Under the pieces are notes generated by a model. It was given only the letters and a program-made list of their open reading frames with translations, was not told where the DNA came from and did no database searches. A stretch of 64,000 nt of DNA from Sphingobacterium puteale (GTDB taxonomy: Bacteria; Bacteroidota; Bacteroidia; Sphingobacteriales; Sphingobacteriaceae): assembly GCF_003627955.1 (NCBI RefSeq), contig NZ_RBWS01000012.1, forward strand, positions 1 through 64,000, read 5' to 3'. The position numbers were made by a program, and so were the translations under genes. Shown here one piece after another: positions 8,943 through 17,153 of the stretch; position 1 is the stretch's first letter; each line of letters begins with the position of its first letter.

Positions 8943-11900
8943 TTAAAATTGAACTTGTAGGGATGCAGTGTATGATCTTGGCACAGGGAGGAATGTATTT
9001 CCAAACGATACCTGAACGGATCTCGAGTCTGTGTAAGACATTTTGCTTCCTTGCGCTTCTGGATCCTGACCTTTCAGTTTAGCATCTTTCCATACATAGA
9101 GATTATTTCCCTGTAACATAAGACGAATATTCTGGATTCCTAATGCCCGCAATCTAGGCGTAAAATAATCGTACGATATGGAGAGATTCTGCATTCGGAT
9201 AAAATCGCCTTTCACCGTTCTCAGATCGGAATTATCATACATTCGGCCATTAAATGGTGCGACACCTGTTACAGCAGCCTCAAATGCTGAATCCTCTAGT
9301 TTGGGGATATTCGTGTTGAGTTCATCTCCAGGTTTGCGCCATCTGTTTACCCATTCTTTGGATAAGTTCTGTGTAGGCTCTGGAAAAGTCAGGGCATAAC
9401 CTTGAGAAAGGTTACGCAGTCGCATCATATTGCCAAAGCTGCCGATAAATAAGGTTGACAACGAAAAACGCTTATAGGAGAATGTATTTGTAAAACCCAA
9501 CTGCGTCGTTGGCAGATTAGGCCCTTCATATTTCAGTCCGTCCAAATTCGTCATCCCATAGAGCACCTTCTCGCCCTCTTTATTGGTATAAAATGTCGCT
9601 CTGCCGTCTGTATTGAGTCCGGCATAGCGGTAGGACCACATGCCATCCAAAGGTTTTCCTACAACGGCTGATGCAGCATAATTCGTCCGATTTGCATCAG
9701 TCAGTGTGGTTACTGTTGGTTTGGAATTGACTTCGAGCACCTCGTTTCTGTTCAAGCCAAAATTGATATTTGATGACCATCTAAAATTCTTAGAATCCAT
9801 ATTGATTGAGCTGACAGAAAACTCCCAACCCCTATTGCGCATTGTCGCCCAGTTCACCTGAAGCGATTCGAATCCGGTCACTTGCGACACTTGTTTTGAT
9901 CCCAACAGGTCTGTGCCTTTTTTATTATAAAATTCGATAGAGCCCATTAAACGCCGTTTCCATAAACCAAATTCAAGTCCCAAATTGGTTGTATAGGTCT
10001 TTTCCCATTTGAGATAAGGATTTTTCGGTGCGTTGATAATTAAATAATTGACCGGATTATCTACATTCACGGCACCGATCGTCGCAACCAAGTCGGAGTA
10101 GGCCTGAGAAGCAACATTACCCTGGCTGCCATAGGATCCTCTTAGTGTCAAATAGGATAACCAATCAATCTGATTTAGGAAGCGCTCCTGCTTCATCTGA
10201 TAGTTCGCTCCCAATGCCCAAAGTGGCTGAAATAACTGATTAGTTTTCAGCCCAAATCTATTGGAACCATCTGTACGGGCGTTAAAGCTGACAGTATATC
10301 TATTGTCAAAGGTATAATTGAATGCACCGAAATAAGATACCGCAGCAGCTTCATCCAGACGTTCTGTCCAATAGGGAACACCCATCTTTTTCATCAGTTC
10401 AAACTGTGGCACTTGTTGATGGCCCCGATCATGTGCATATCCATAGACCTGCGTTACTTCCTCCTCAGTTTTAGATTTGCGGATCTCTTGCCCTAGCATC
10501 ACATTCAAATAATGCTTGTCTTTAAAAAGGGGATTATAGATTATTTGATTCCGAAAGGTAATCGAACCGTTAATTGATGCCTTTCCTCTTCTATACCCCC
10601 CATCCTTCCAGATCTGCACTGCTGTATAGTCGACGATATCATAATAATCTTTTTTCCGGCTCCGCACAAAATAACTATCCTCCAAAGCTATATCTACATC
10701 ACGTGTATTTTGTTTTGTATAACTAAACAAGGAGGTGAATGTCAGATCTTTCATGAATTTCCATTCAAAATCCACTGAAGACCGTAGTCCGAAGTTATTC
10801 GCATTTCTCCAGCCCTGTTCCCTGTTTTCCATAAAGTTATATTTCAAGGTATTATGGTAGAAATAACTATAGTTTCCATTGTTGTCAAAAGCGGGTTGCG
10901 CACGTGTGGTATAGATCGCCCATTCATAGGGGTTTTCGCGCGAATCGACAGCAAAAAAACTCTTATTGTCGCGTGCATTGATATCCATCATGACTCCCAA
11001 TCGCATCTTGGGTGTTAAGAAAGTATAGGCTTTCAATGATCCCGTATAGGTTTTCTGTCCCACACCTTTGGCGGTCGCCTGATCATTATTGTAGCTTCCT
11101 GAGGCATAAAAAGTCGTCTTTTCATTTCCTCCAGAAAAACTTACATTATACCGTTGAGACAGCGAATTCCTAAATAGATGTTTAAACCAATCGGTATTGA
11201 CCGTTTCCAGGTACTTTATTTTGTCTTCAAATTGACCCCAGCTAATCCGCTTATCATTTGCATCAATAAAATAACGTTCAAAATCAGTAACAGTGCCATA
11301 TTCGCCAGGTTTAGGGCTGTTTGCATTAAACAAATTCCGCTGCAACATTTCTAAATTGACGTCCACCCGTTCCTTGGAATTCATCATATAGGCGTCCTCT
11401 ATCCGTGGTCGTTCCCCCATAGTTAAAGTACTTGAAAAATTCACCCGGGTTTTACCTGCCCGTCCCTTCTTGGAAGTAATTACAATGACACCATTAGCGG
11501 CTTTAGTTCCATAGATAGCTGTTGCCGCTGCATCTTTTAAGACATTGATACTTTCGATATCTTCTACATTGACACCACCAATACCAGAAGCGATCAGGTT
11601 TCGATTAGTCATAATATCATCTACGGAAACATTCACTGCATCATCCAGAATAATACCATCGACAACCCATAAAGGCTGTACATTCCCGCTTAACGCAGCA
11701 GTACCACGAATGCGAATTTGCGGCATAGCGCCCGGAGCGCCCGAAGTACTCATGACCATAAGCCCAGGTACCTGTCCTTGTAGGAGTTTATCAATATTCG
11801 GCTGAAATATCGTTTCTAACTGCTCCATATTAACCGTAGCGACCGAACCGGTCAATGATTTGCGCTGTAGGTTTTGGTACCCTGTGACGACCACATCGTC

Positions 11901-12503
11901 CAGCTGATTTTCTATGGGGGTCAAGCGCACCTCTGTCCAGGTCTTACCCTGCATGGATATCTGCAAAGTCTGGAAACCCATGCTTTTGAAAATCAATGTT
12001 GTATTTGCATTTGTTACCGATAGGATGAATGTCCCATCGGTATCCGTTCCAACAGCATTCTTTGGATTGTCTTTTTCGGTCACTGTAATACCGACCAGTG
12101 GTTTTCCCTTATAATCCATTACACGGCCACGTAGCTGTACTTTCTGCTGTTTGGCTGAACGAGGCTTAGGGGTAATTACAATTGTTTTATTATCGATGCT
12201 ATATTGCAGCGACTGATCTTTAAAACAGTGATCCAATACTTCTTGCACAGTAGCATTCTGCATGTCGATATCCACCGCTGTATTGGATTTGACAAGAGAC
12301 TCATTGTAGAAGAAATCACAATTGCATTGTCTCTTGATTTCACTAAATACTTGAGAAAGTGGAACTCCCTTTCTCTTTATAGTGACCCGTTGTGCAAAAG
12401 CCGTCAGGCTAAACTGCGCACAGGTCAGTGCAACAAATAAAATTGCAGTGCGTTTGCCCAAAGCCCTCCTTTTCAATAGGTCTCTGGAATTGAATAAATT
12501 CAT
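8943..12503 (-). CDS. SusC/RagA TonB-linked transporter with STN domain
   Basis: A 1186-residue outer-membrane transporter: signal peptide (about 1-38), Secretin/TonB N-terminal (STN) domain (about 40-112) that can contact a FecR anti-sigma factor, carboxypeptidase-regulatory-like domain (about 122-205), plug with the SusC hallmark IRGTAALSG and WVVDGIILDD segments (about 215-350), and a 22-strand-type barrel ending TASLQVQF. The STN domain and the fecR and ECF sigma genes directly upstream make this a signal-transducing SusC. The gap of 83 bp after fecR contains a hairpin, so susC may also be separately transcribed. Confidence 0.93.
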   Translation of the reverse strand: MNLFNSRDLLKRRALGKRTAILFVALTCAQFSLTAFAQRVTIKRKGVPLSQVFSEIKRQCNCDFFYNESLVKSNTAVDIDMQNATVQEVLDHCFKDQSLQYSIDNKTIVITPKPRSAKQQKVQLRGRVMDYKGKPLVGITVTEKDNPKNAVGTDTDGTFILSVTNANTTLIFKSMGFQTLQISMQGKTWTEVRLTPIENQLDDVVVTGYQNLQRKSLTGSVATVNMEQLETIFQPNIDKLLQGQVPGLMVMSTSGAPGAMPQIRIRGTAALSGNVQPLWVVDGIILDDAVNVSVDDIMTNRNLIASGIGGVNVEDIESINVLKDAAATAIYGTKAANGVIVITSKKGRAGKTRVNFSSTLTMGERPRIEDAYMMNSKERVDVNLEMLQRNLFNANSPKPGEYGTVTDFERYFIDANDKRISWGQFEDKIKYLETVNTDWFKHLFRNSLSQRYNVSFSGGNEKTTFYASGSYNNDQATAKGVGQKTYTGSLKAYTFLTPKMRLGVMMDINARDNKSFFAVDSRENPYEWAIYTTRAQPAFDNNGNYSYFYHNTLKYNFMENREQGWRNANNFGLRSSVDFEWKFMKDLTFTSLFSYTKQNTRDVDIALEDSYFVRSRKKDYYDIVDYTAVQIWKDGGYRRGKASINGSITFRNQIIYNPLFKDKHYLNVMLGQEIRKSKTEEEVTQVYGYAHDRGHQQVPQFELMKKMGVPYWTERLDEAAAVSYFGAFNYTFDNRYTVSFNARTDGSNRFGLKTNQLFQPLWALGANYQMKQERFLNQIDWLSYLTLRGSYGSQGNVASQAYSDLVATIGAVNVDNPVNYLIINAPKNPYLKWEKTYTTNLGLEFGLWKRRLMGSIEFYNKKGTDLLGSKQVSQVTGFESLQVNWATMRNRGWEFSVSSINMDSKNFRWSSNINFGLNRNEVLEVNSKPTVTTLTDANRTNYAASAVVGKPLDGMWSYRYAGLNTDGRATFYTNKEGEKVLYGMTNLDGLKYEGPNLPTTQLGFTNTFSYKRFSLSTLFIGSFGNMMRLRNLSQGYALTFPEPTQNLSKEWVNRWRKPGDELNTNIPKLEDSAFEAAVTGVAPFNGRMYDNSDLRTVKGDFIRMQNLSISYDYFTPRLRALGIQNIRLMLQGNNLYVWKDAKLKGQDPEAQGSKMSYTDSRSVQVSFGNTFLPVPRSYTASLQVQF

Positions 12504-12538
12504 TTGGTCGTAATTTATTGGTCAAATAATTAAGGTAT

Positions 12539-12561
12539 ACTGCTGTCCCCCGCTCAGCAGT
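12539..12561 (-). other. Hairpin between fecR and susC
   Basis: A 7-bp stem (ACTGCTG / CAGCAGT) with a G/C-rich 9-nt loop sits in the 83-bp fecR-susC gap. In the minus direction it is followed by ATACCTTAATT, not a U-run. It could attenuate readthrough from fecR into susC or stabilise the susC message; function is inferred. Confidence 0.3.
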
Positions 12562-12586
12562 GGTTAGTTAGATTTCATAGGTAAAA

Positions 12587-13771
12587 CTACATCATCAGAA
12601 TCACCCTCCTTTCTTTTGCTCCCCAAGGAGTGATTTGATATTTTATCTGTCCTGTTCTCCGCAAGATGGACAACACTTCTTCTAATGTCTTTTCTTTGGA
12701 AATGACTCCAGTAAAGCCCAATTCGTCGGCTTGGCCGAGTACCCTAACATCTATGCCATACCAGTGCGACAACTCCACTCCGATCTCTTCCAAACCTGCA
12801 TTAAAAAATGAAAATTCATTATTTCGCCAAGCATTCACATTGGCTAATAAGGCCGGAGAAACATCGATATTAGTATTCCCAGGGTTGACAACACTGCTTT
12901 CTCCGGGGGTCAAAATACGAAGCTTCGATGCTGTAGAAACGGCAACACTACCTTCCATCAATGTTGTTGTGGTCCGATTATGCGCATAGGCCTTAGCATT
13001 AAAATGCGTCCCCAGCACCTTGATTTTTTGATCATTTGAAACCACCACAAAAGGTTTCTGCTTATTGTGCGAAACTTCAAAATAAGCTTCTCCCTCCAGA
13101 TAAACGATACGTTCGGATCCAACAAAATTAGCATCATAACGTAATTTAGTACCCGTATTCAGCCAAACTTTGGTCCCATCTGTCAACACGATTGCTCCAG
13201 TTTTACCCGTTGGAACGTTAATTTCCTGTACCATAGGTTCGGAGGCATTCTCAAGTTTTTTGATCTCAAAAAAAGAATCTTTATTTGTTGTTTTAGCAGT
13301 AGCATATTGCGTTTTGCTACTATCCGTCAACTCAATTTTCTCACCATTCGGCAGCGTCAATGTCATCAGTGATTCCACTTTGGAGCTTTCCATATATTTA
13401 TTCGTGACAGTAACACCGGTAGTGCTTAAAGCCTCCTCAGATGCTTTATATTGATACCCTCCTACATAAAGAATCAGTATTGCTGCCGCAGCGGCCGCCC
13501 ATGGCCATAAGCGGATCAAAATGGATGGTTTCGTTTTAATCTCTCCTCCAGTGAGCAACGATTCTAAGATTGGGTATTGGTTTTTCGATTGGGTATATAA
13601 TTCCTCAATAATGTCCCCTTCCTCCAGCTGATCATCCATTGCTGCATCCATATACATTTCCAGTTCCTCACGAAAAGATTCGTCAGCGAATAATGCTACC
13701 AACCAAGCGGCCTGCTCCGGTGTGCAGGTGCCGGCCAAGTATTTCTCGAAAATCTCCTTTTTATCGTACAT
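12587..13771 (-). CDS. FecR-family anti-sigma factor
   Basis: A 394-residue inner-membrane protein: cytoplasmic N-terminal anti-sigma region (about 1-85), one transmembrane helix (about 88-105, Ala-rich), periplasmic FecR domain (about 185-285, with NVPTGKTGAIVLTDGTKVWL) and a C-terminal DUF4974 domain (about 315-390, with GFTGVISKEKTLEEVLSILR). FecR proteins hold or activate a cognate ECF sigma factor according to a signal relayed from the STN domain of the SusC protein. Both partners flank this gene: sigma 151 bp upstream, SusC 83 bp downstream. Confidence 0.93.
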   Translation of the reverse strand: MYDKKEIFEKYLAGTCTPEQAAWLVALFADESFREELEMYMDAAMDDQLEEGDIIEELYTQSKNQYPILESLLTGGEIKTKPSILIRLWPWAAAAAAILILYVGGYQYKASEEALSTTGVTVTNKYMESSKVESLMTLTLPNGEKIELTDSSKTQYATAKTTNKDSFFEIKKLENASEPMVQEINVPTGKTGAIVLTDGTKVWLNTGTKLRYDANFVGSERIVYLEGEAYFEVSHNKQKPFVVVSNDQKIKVLGTHFNAKAYAHNRTTTTLMEGSVAVSTASKLRILTPGESSVVNPGNTNIDVSPALLANVNAWRNNEFSFFNAGLEEIGVELSHWYGIDVRVLGQADELGFTGVISKEKTLEEVLSILRRTGQIKYQITPWGAKERRVILMM

Positions 13772-13922
13772 AATAATCGCTCAAATCACAGCCTTAATAA
13801 CCTTAATACGGAGAAGACATAGAAAGTCTATGCTTAGAAAATCTTTTTTTTTTAAAAATCTAAAATTAGGTTTAAGGAGGATAAAAAAGACTATTGGGAC
13901 TAGTCTTATGGGAAGCAAATCC

Positions 13923-14510
13923 CTAGTTAAGAAGCCCCAAAAGTGTCATCAAAAGCATAAAAAGTTTGGTTCCGAGCTCCTGTTTTAAAAAGCGCATCGC
14001 TTTGGCCATGTGATCTTTTACAGTACCAACTGAAACTTCATGGATCTTTGCGGCTTCTTCATAACTCTTTCCCTGGAATTTGCACAACAGGAAGATTTCT
14101 CTGCGCTTGGGAGGCAATTTTTCTATCGCTTTTGATAGTTCATCAGATAGCTGTTCCAACGTATCATTAGCTTCGTCCAGTTCATAATATAAGGTTGCCT
14201 GTGTCAGAAGCGCTTTACGCACAGCCTCATCTGTAGCTGATTGGCGAAAATAATCAATGGTCAGGTTACGGGCTATTGTATGTAGCAATGACCAAACGCC
14301 TTTCTCGGGAATAATTTTGGCGCGCATATCCCATAAGCGTACGAAGGCAATTTGATGTATTTCCAGCACATGCTCCTCGTCTGGTAGCAATCTGTTCAGC
14401 TTGTGCAACAAAGTGGGAGAATAGTGTTCATAAAGCTTAGAGAAAGCCGTTTTATCTCCCTTAATTAAAAGAGAAACCAGCTTAAACTCATCATTTTCAT
14501 CGTTTTTCAA
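13923..14510 (-). CDS. ECF RNA polymerase sigma factor
   Basis: A 195-residue sigma-70-family ECF factor: region 2 at about 20-90 (YEHYSPTLLHKLNR ... IARNLTIDYFR) and region 4 at about 125-185 (IEKLPPKRREIFLLCKFQGK, then a helix-turn-helix). It most likely directs transcription of the adjacent susCD locus under FecR control. The start is unusual: the frame begins at TTG (14508-14510) and contains no Met until residue 60, which lies inside region 2, so TTG or another non-ATG codon must be used. A candidate -7 element (TAATTTTG) 28 bp upstream would give a short leader that fits this start. Confidence 0.88.
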   Translation of the reverse strand: MKNDENDEFKLVSLLIKGDKTAFSKLYEHYSPTLLHKLNRLLPDEEHVLEIHQIAFVRLWDMRAKIIPEKGVWSLLHTIARNLTIDYFRQSATDEAVRKALLTQATLYYELDEANDTLEQLSDELSKAIEKLPPKRREIFLLCKFQGKSYEEAAKIHEVSVGTVKDHMAKAMRFLKQELGTKLFMLLMTLLGLLN

Positions 14511-14538
14511 GTGATCTGTCCGTATATTATGAATGCTC

Positions 14539-14572
14539 CAAAATTATAAAATTTATCTTATTCTAAAGCAAA
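14539..14572 (-). promoter_or_regulatory. Candidate promoter of the ECF sigma gene
   Basis: On the minus strand TTTG (14569-14572) is followed after 22 nt by TAATTTTG (14539-14546), matching the Bacteroidota -33/-7 pattern with a slightly long spacer. Between the two lies TTTAGAATAA, a 10-mer that also forms the centre of the inverted repeats around the siderophore-receptor promoter at 44.4 kb. Confidence 0.4.
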
Positions 14573-14654
14573 ACTCCAATTATTGTCTATACCAATAAAT
14601 CATGCTAAGGGGGCTTATTCTGCCAAGATATGTTTTTAGAAATACCCTCAGTAT

Positions 14655-14687
14655 AAAAAAACAGCAGTAAGCTTGCGCCACTGCTGT
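14655..14687 (-). terminator. Rho-independent terminator of the Rrf2 gene
   Basis: A stem of 8 bp (ACAGCAGT / ACTGCTGT) followed on the minus strand by TTTTTT and located 63 bp past the Rrf2 stop codon. Standard stem plus U-tract layout. Confidence 0.75.
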
Positions 14688-14749
14688 CTATATTATTCAT
14701 TGCAAACAAGCTTTTTTGTCTAGTCTGCAGACGGCGTCGAACACGTCAA

Positions 14750-15190
14750 TTATTCGACGCTTAGATTCAATTCTTTTTCTTTATTGATTAAATGGGCGAT
14801 GCTCGTATCATTCAAAATTTGCAACATCGCATTCCTGACTTCCACAAATGTATCACGGATGCCACAGGCATGCTCTTCGGTGCACTCTTCACAGGAACGA
14901 TAGAAATTTAGACTGACACAAGGGAGCAAAGCAATCGGTCCATCGATCAGACGCATTACCTGAGATAAAAATACATCTTCCGGAGCTTTATTCAGACTAT
15001 AGCCTCCCCCCGCTCCTTTTTTACTATAGAGAATACCTGCGTTGCGCATTTCAAGGAGAATCTGTTCCAAGAATTTTTTTGGAATATTTTCTTCCTGTGC
15101 AATTTTAACGATCTGCATAGGTTCATTTCCGTAGTTACGACCGAGCACCATAAGTGCCTTAATTGCATATTTTGTCTTTTTGGAAAGCAT
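14750..15190 (-). CDS. Rrf2-family transcriptional regulator
   Basis: A 146-residue Rrf2 protein with an N-terminal winged helix-turn-helix (about 1-65, with the GAGGGYSL wing) and four cysteines at 91, 100, 103 and 109. The family's IscR/NsrR-type members bind an Fe-S cluster through three conserved cysteines in this region, so an iron-sulfur or redox sensor is likely (inference). The start is ATG at 15188-15190. A TAAATTTG -7 element and a perfect 8-4-8 palindrome lie directly upstream and may serve autoregulation. Its 3' end is partly duplicated at 4101-4160. Confidence 0.9.
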   Translation of the reverse strand: MLSKKTKYAIKALMVLGRNYGNEPMQIVKIAQEENIPKKFLEQILLEMRNAGILYSKKGAGGGYSLNKAPEDVFLSQVMRLIDGPIALLPCVSLNFYRSCEECTEEHACGIRDTFVEVRNAMLQILNDTSIAHLINKEKELNLSVE

Positions 15191-15215
15191 AATTTGTTAA
15201 CCCCCTGTTGAATTG

Positions 15216-15247
15216 CAAATTTACGTTTTTTATTCAATAGAATAAAA
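15216..15247 (-). promoter_or_regulatory. Rrf2 promoter with palindromic operator
   Basis: A -7 element TAAATTTG (minus strand, 15216-15223) is directly preceded by the perfect palindrome TTTTATTC-AATA-GAATAAAA (15228-15247), which occupies the space between -7 and -33. A repressor bound there would block the promoter. Autoregulation by the Rrf2 protein is inferred. Confidence 0.5.
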
Positions 15248-15264
15248 CCTATAAAACTAGCCTG

Positions 15265-15318
15265 TAAAAGAAAAGCCCTTAGCACAATTTACCTATTGGA
15301 TATCCTTATGCTAAGGGC
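15265..15318 (-). terminator. Terminator downstream of pafA
   Basis: A 10-bp perfect stem (GCCCTTAGCA / TGCTAAGGGC) with a 24-nt loop, followed on the minus strand by TTTTCTTTT. It lies 25 bp after the phosphatase stop codon. The long loop is atypical, but the stem and U-rich tail fit. Confidence 0.65.
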
Positions 15319-15342
15319 GAATATTATCTGATAATCTAATTG

Positions 15343-16986
15343 CTATTGGCCCAGTACTGCTGTAATGGGTTTACCGATACTTCCATTGGGTTCGGTAATA
15401 TGCAATAGTGATGAAATCGTAGGCGCAATATCGACAATATGGACCTCGGTATTGGACACACCGGGCTTAATACCCCAGCCCATAAATACCAGTGGAATAT
15501 GAGAATCGTATCCCGACCAAGTACCATGTGTCGTACCCGTAGAACGTGGCGTACCATCATACCATTGTGGTTCACAAACGATCTGGATAACACCGCTCCG
15601 TTTGTAATTATAGCCATTGATCATTTTTTCACGGACAGGCTCCGGGATCATTAGGCTTTCACCTTTCTCCATATCCGCAACATAAGCAACACCTTCAGTC
15701 TTGCGCAACTCGCGAATAATGGTCTCTTTTATTTTATCCCGATCCAATTGAAGCGAATCAATGATTTGATTATTCAGATGCACCTGATAATTCATCATAC
15801 TCTTGACGATTTTTTCCTGTCCAAATTTCTCTTTCAACTTTTTGTTTAGATCCGAGATAATCTGACGGGAATAGAAATAACCGCCATTTCCTTTCATATC
15901 CATATAGAATCTAGAGTTGTAAGAAGCGCCATGGTCAGCAGTCAGGAAAAAGGTATAATTGCCTTTACCAACAGAGTTATCCAGATAAGCAAAGAAATCG
16001 GCCAGTTGTTTGTCCAATTGCAGATAAATATCTTCAATTTCTACAGCTGTCAATGAGTAACGGTGTCCGACATAATCTGTCGCCGAAAGACTGACACAAA
16101 GGAAATCGGTATTTTTAGTTGGGTTATTTCCCATCTGCTCATTCTTGATGGCTTCCATTGCCAGATCTAAGGTAAACTGATTACCCATTGGTGTTGTTTT
16201 TATCAACTCAAGACCTTCATCTTTCATCAACTTAGATGTCGCACGCGGCAAGGTTGGCTTCTCTTCACCGGGGTATTTCCCCTCATAGATATTATCATCA
16301 GCAATACTATTCGCTGCATAAGTACTCACATCGTACATCGGCTTCCAGTCTGCCTTAAGGTATTTTTCCGCTAACTTTTTCTTATTGAAGTCAACGACCC
16401 ACTTTGGTAATTGATCCATATAGAAATTGGAGGTAATCCAATTGCCAGATTTTGCCTCAAACCAATAGGCAGCATCCGCAAAGTGACCGGCAGGTAATAT
16501 ACCGCCTCTGTCTTTAATTGCGATACCAATGACTTTAGATTTAAAATTTGAAGCCAGTTTCAACTGATCCGTTACTGTAGACGCCAGTAAATTACGTGGG
16601 GACTGTTTTCCTTCTTTCTCCGTAGTACCTACACCAACGACATTGTCATCTTGGGTACAATACATATTCTTACCTGTAAGCTCTTCGATCCAATCATTAC
16701 CCGCAATACCGTGGATTGAAGGAACAGAACCAGTGTATACCGAACTGTGTCCTATAGCTGTATAGGTCGGAATATAATTGATCAGGGTATTCTCACAGGA
16801 GAAGCCTTCTTTCAAAAGTCGCTTGAAACCATCATTTCCATATCGATCCGCAAAGCGATATAGATAATCCCAACGCATCTGATCCACCATCAGACCGACG
16901 ACCAATTTGGGTCGTTCCGGTTGTTGTGCCATGGCGGAGAGTGCAGCTATTCCAAATACGACACTTAAAAAAAATCTTTTAATCAT
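15343..16986 (-). CDS. pafA: Alkaline phosphatase, PafA type
   Basis: A 547-residue exported phosphomonoesterase. Signal peptide about 1-20. The hallmarks of the Elizabethkingia PafA enzyme can be seen: nucleophile Thr76 (in YTAIGH), Asn97 (AGNDW), and Lys158/Arg160 in IKDRGG that contact phosphate; metal ligands are expected from Asp35 (MVDQM), the SATDYVGH segment, TADHG and a C-terminal THGT. PafA works in the periplasm, releases phosphate from small monoesters and uses two zinc ions. The length is normal for the family. It stands alone between Rrf2 and uvrA and has its own terminator. Confidence 0.9.
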   Translation of the reverse strand: MIKRFFLSVVFGIAALSAMAQQPERPKLVVGLMVDQMRWDYLYRFADRYGNDGFKRLLKEGFSCENTLINYIPTYTAIGHSSVYTGSVPSIHGIAGNDWIEELTGKNMYCTQDDNVVGVGTTEKEGKQSPRNLLASTVTDQLKLASNFKSKVIGIAIKDRGGILPAGHFADAAYWFEAKSGNWITSNFYMDQLPKWVVDFNKKKLAEKYLKADWKPMYDVSTYAANSIADDNIYEGKYPGEEKPTLPRATSKLMKDEGLELIKTTPMGNQFTLDLAMEAIKNEQMGNNPTKNTDFLCVSLSATDYVGHRYSLTAVEIEDIYLQLDKQLADFFAYLDNSVGKGNYTFFLTADHGASYNSRFYMDMKGNGGYFYSRQIISDLNKKLKEKFGQEKIVKSMMNYQVHLNNQIIDSLQLDRDKIKETIIRELRKTEGVAYVADMEKGESLMIPEPVREKMINGYNYKRSGVIQIVCEPQWYDGTPRSTGTTHGTWSGYDSHIPLVFMGWGIKPGVSNTEVHIVDIAPTISSLLHITEPNGSIGKPITAVLGQ

Positions 16987-16991
16987 AATAG

Positions 16992-17012
16992 TATTGAGTA
17001 TTGAGTATTGAG
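16992..17012. repeat. Short tandem repeat upstream of pafA
   Basis: Three perfect copies of the heptamer TATTGAG begin 6 bp upstream of the pafA start codon and are followed by the degenerate TAATTAGTATTTAG. A tract of this kind can vary by slippage. No further function is visible. Confidence 0.6.
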
Positions 17013-17153
17013 TAATTAGTATTTAGATTTTAGTTGTGCAAACCTTTGGTTTACTAACATGATCTTTCATTCCTTGCTCTTTAATCTTTTTTCCCTAAAT
17101 TCAGCAGCCACTGTGCAGGCGCCATTGTTTAATAACGAATGCTAATGTAGGGT

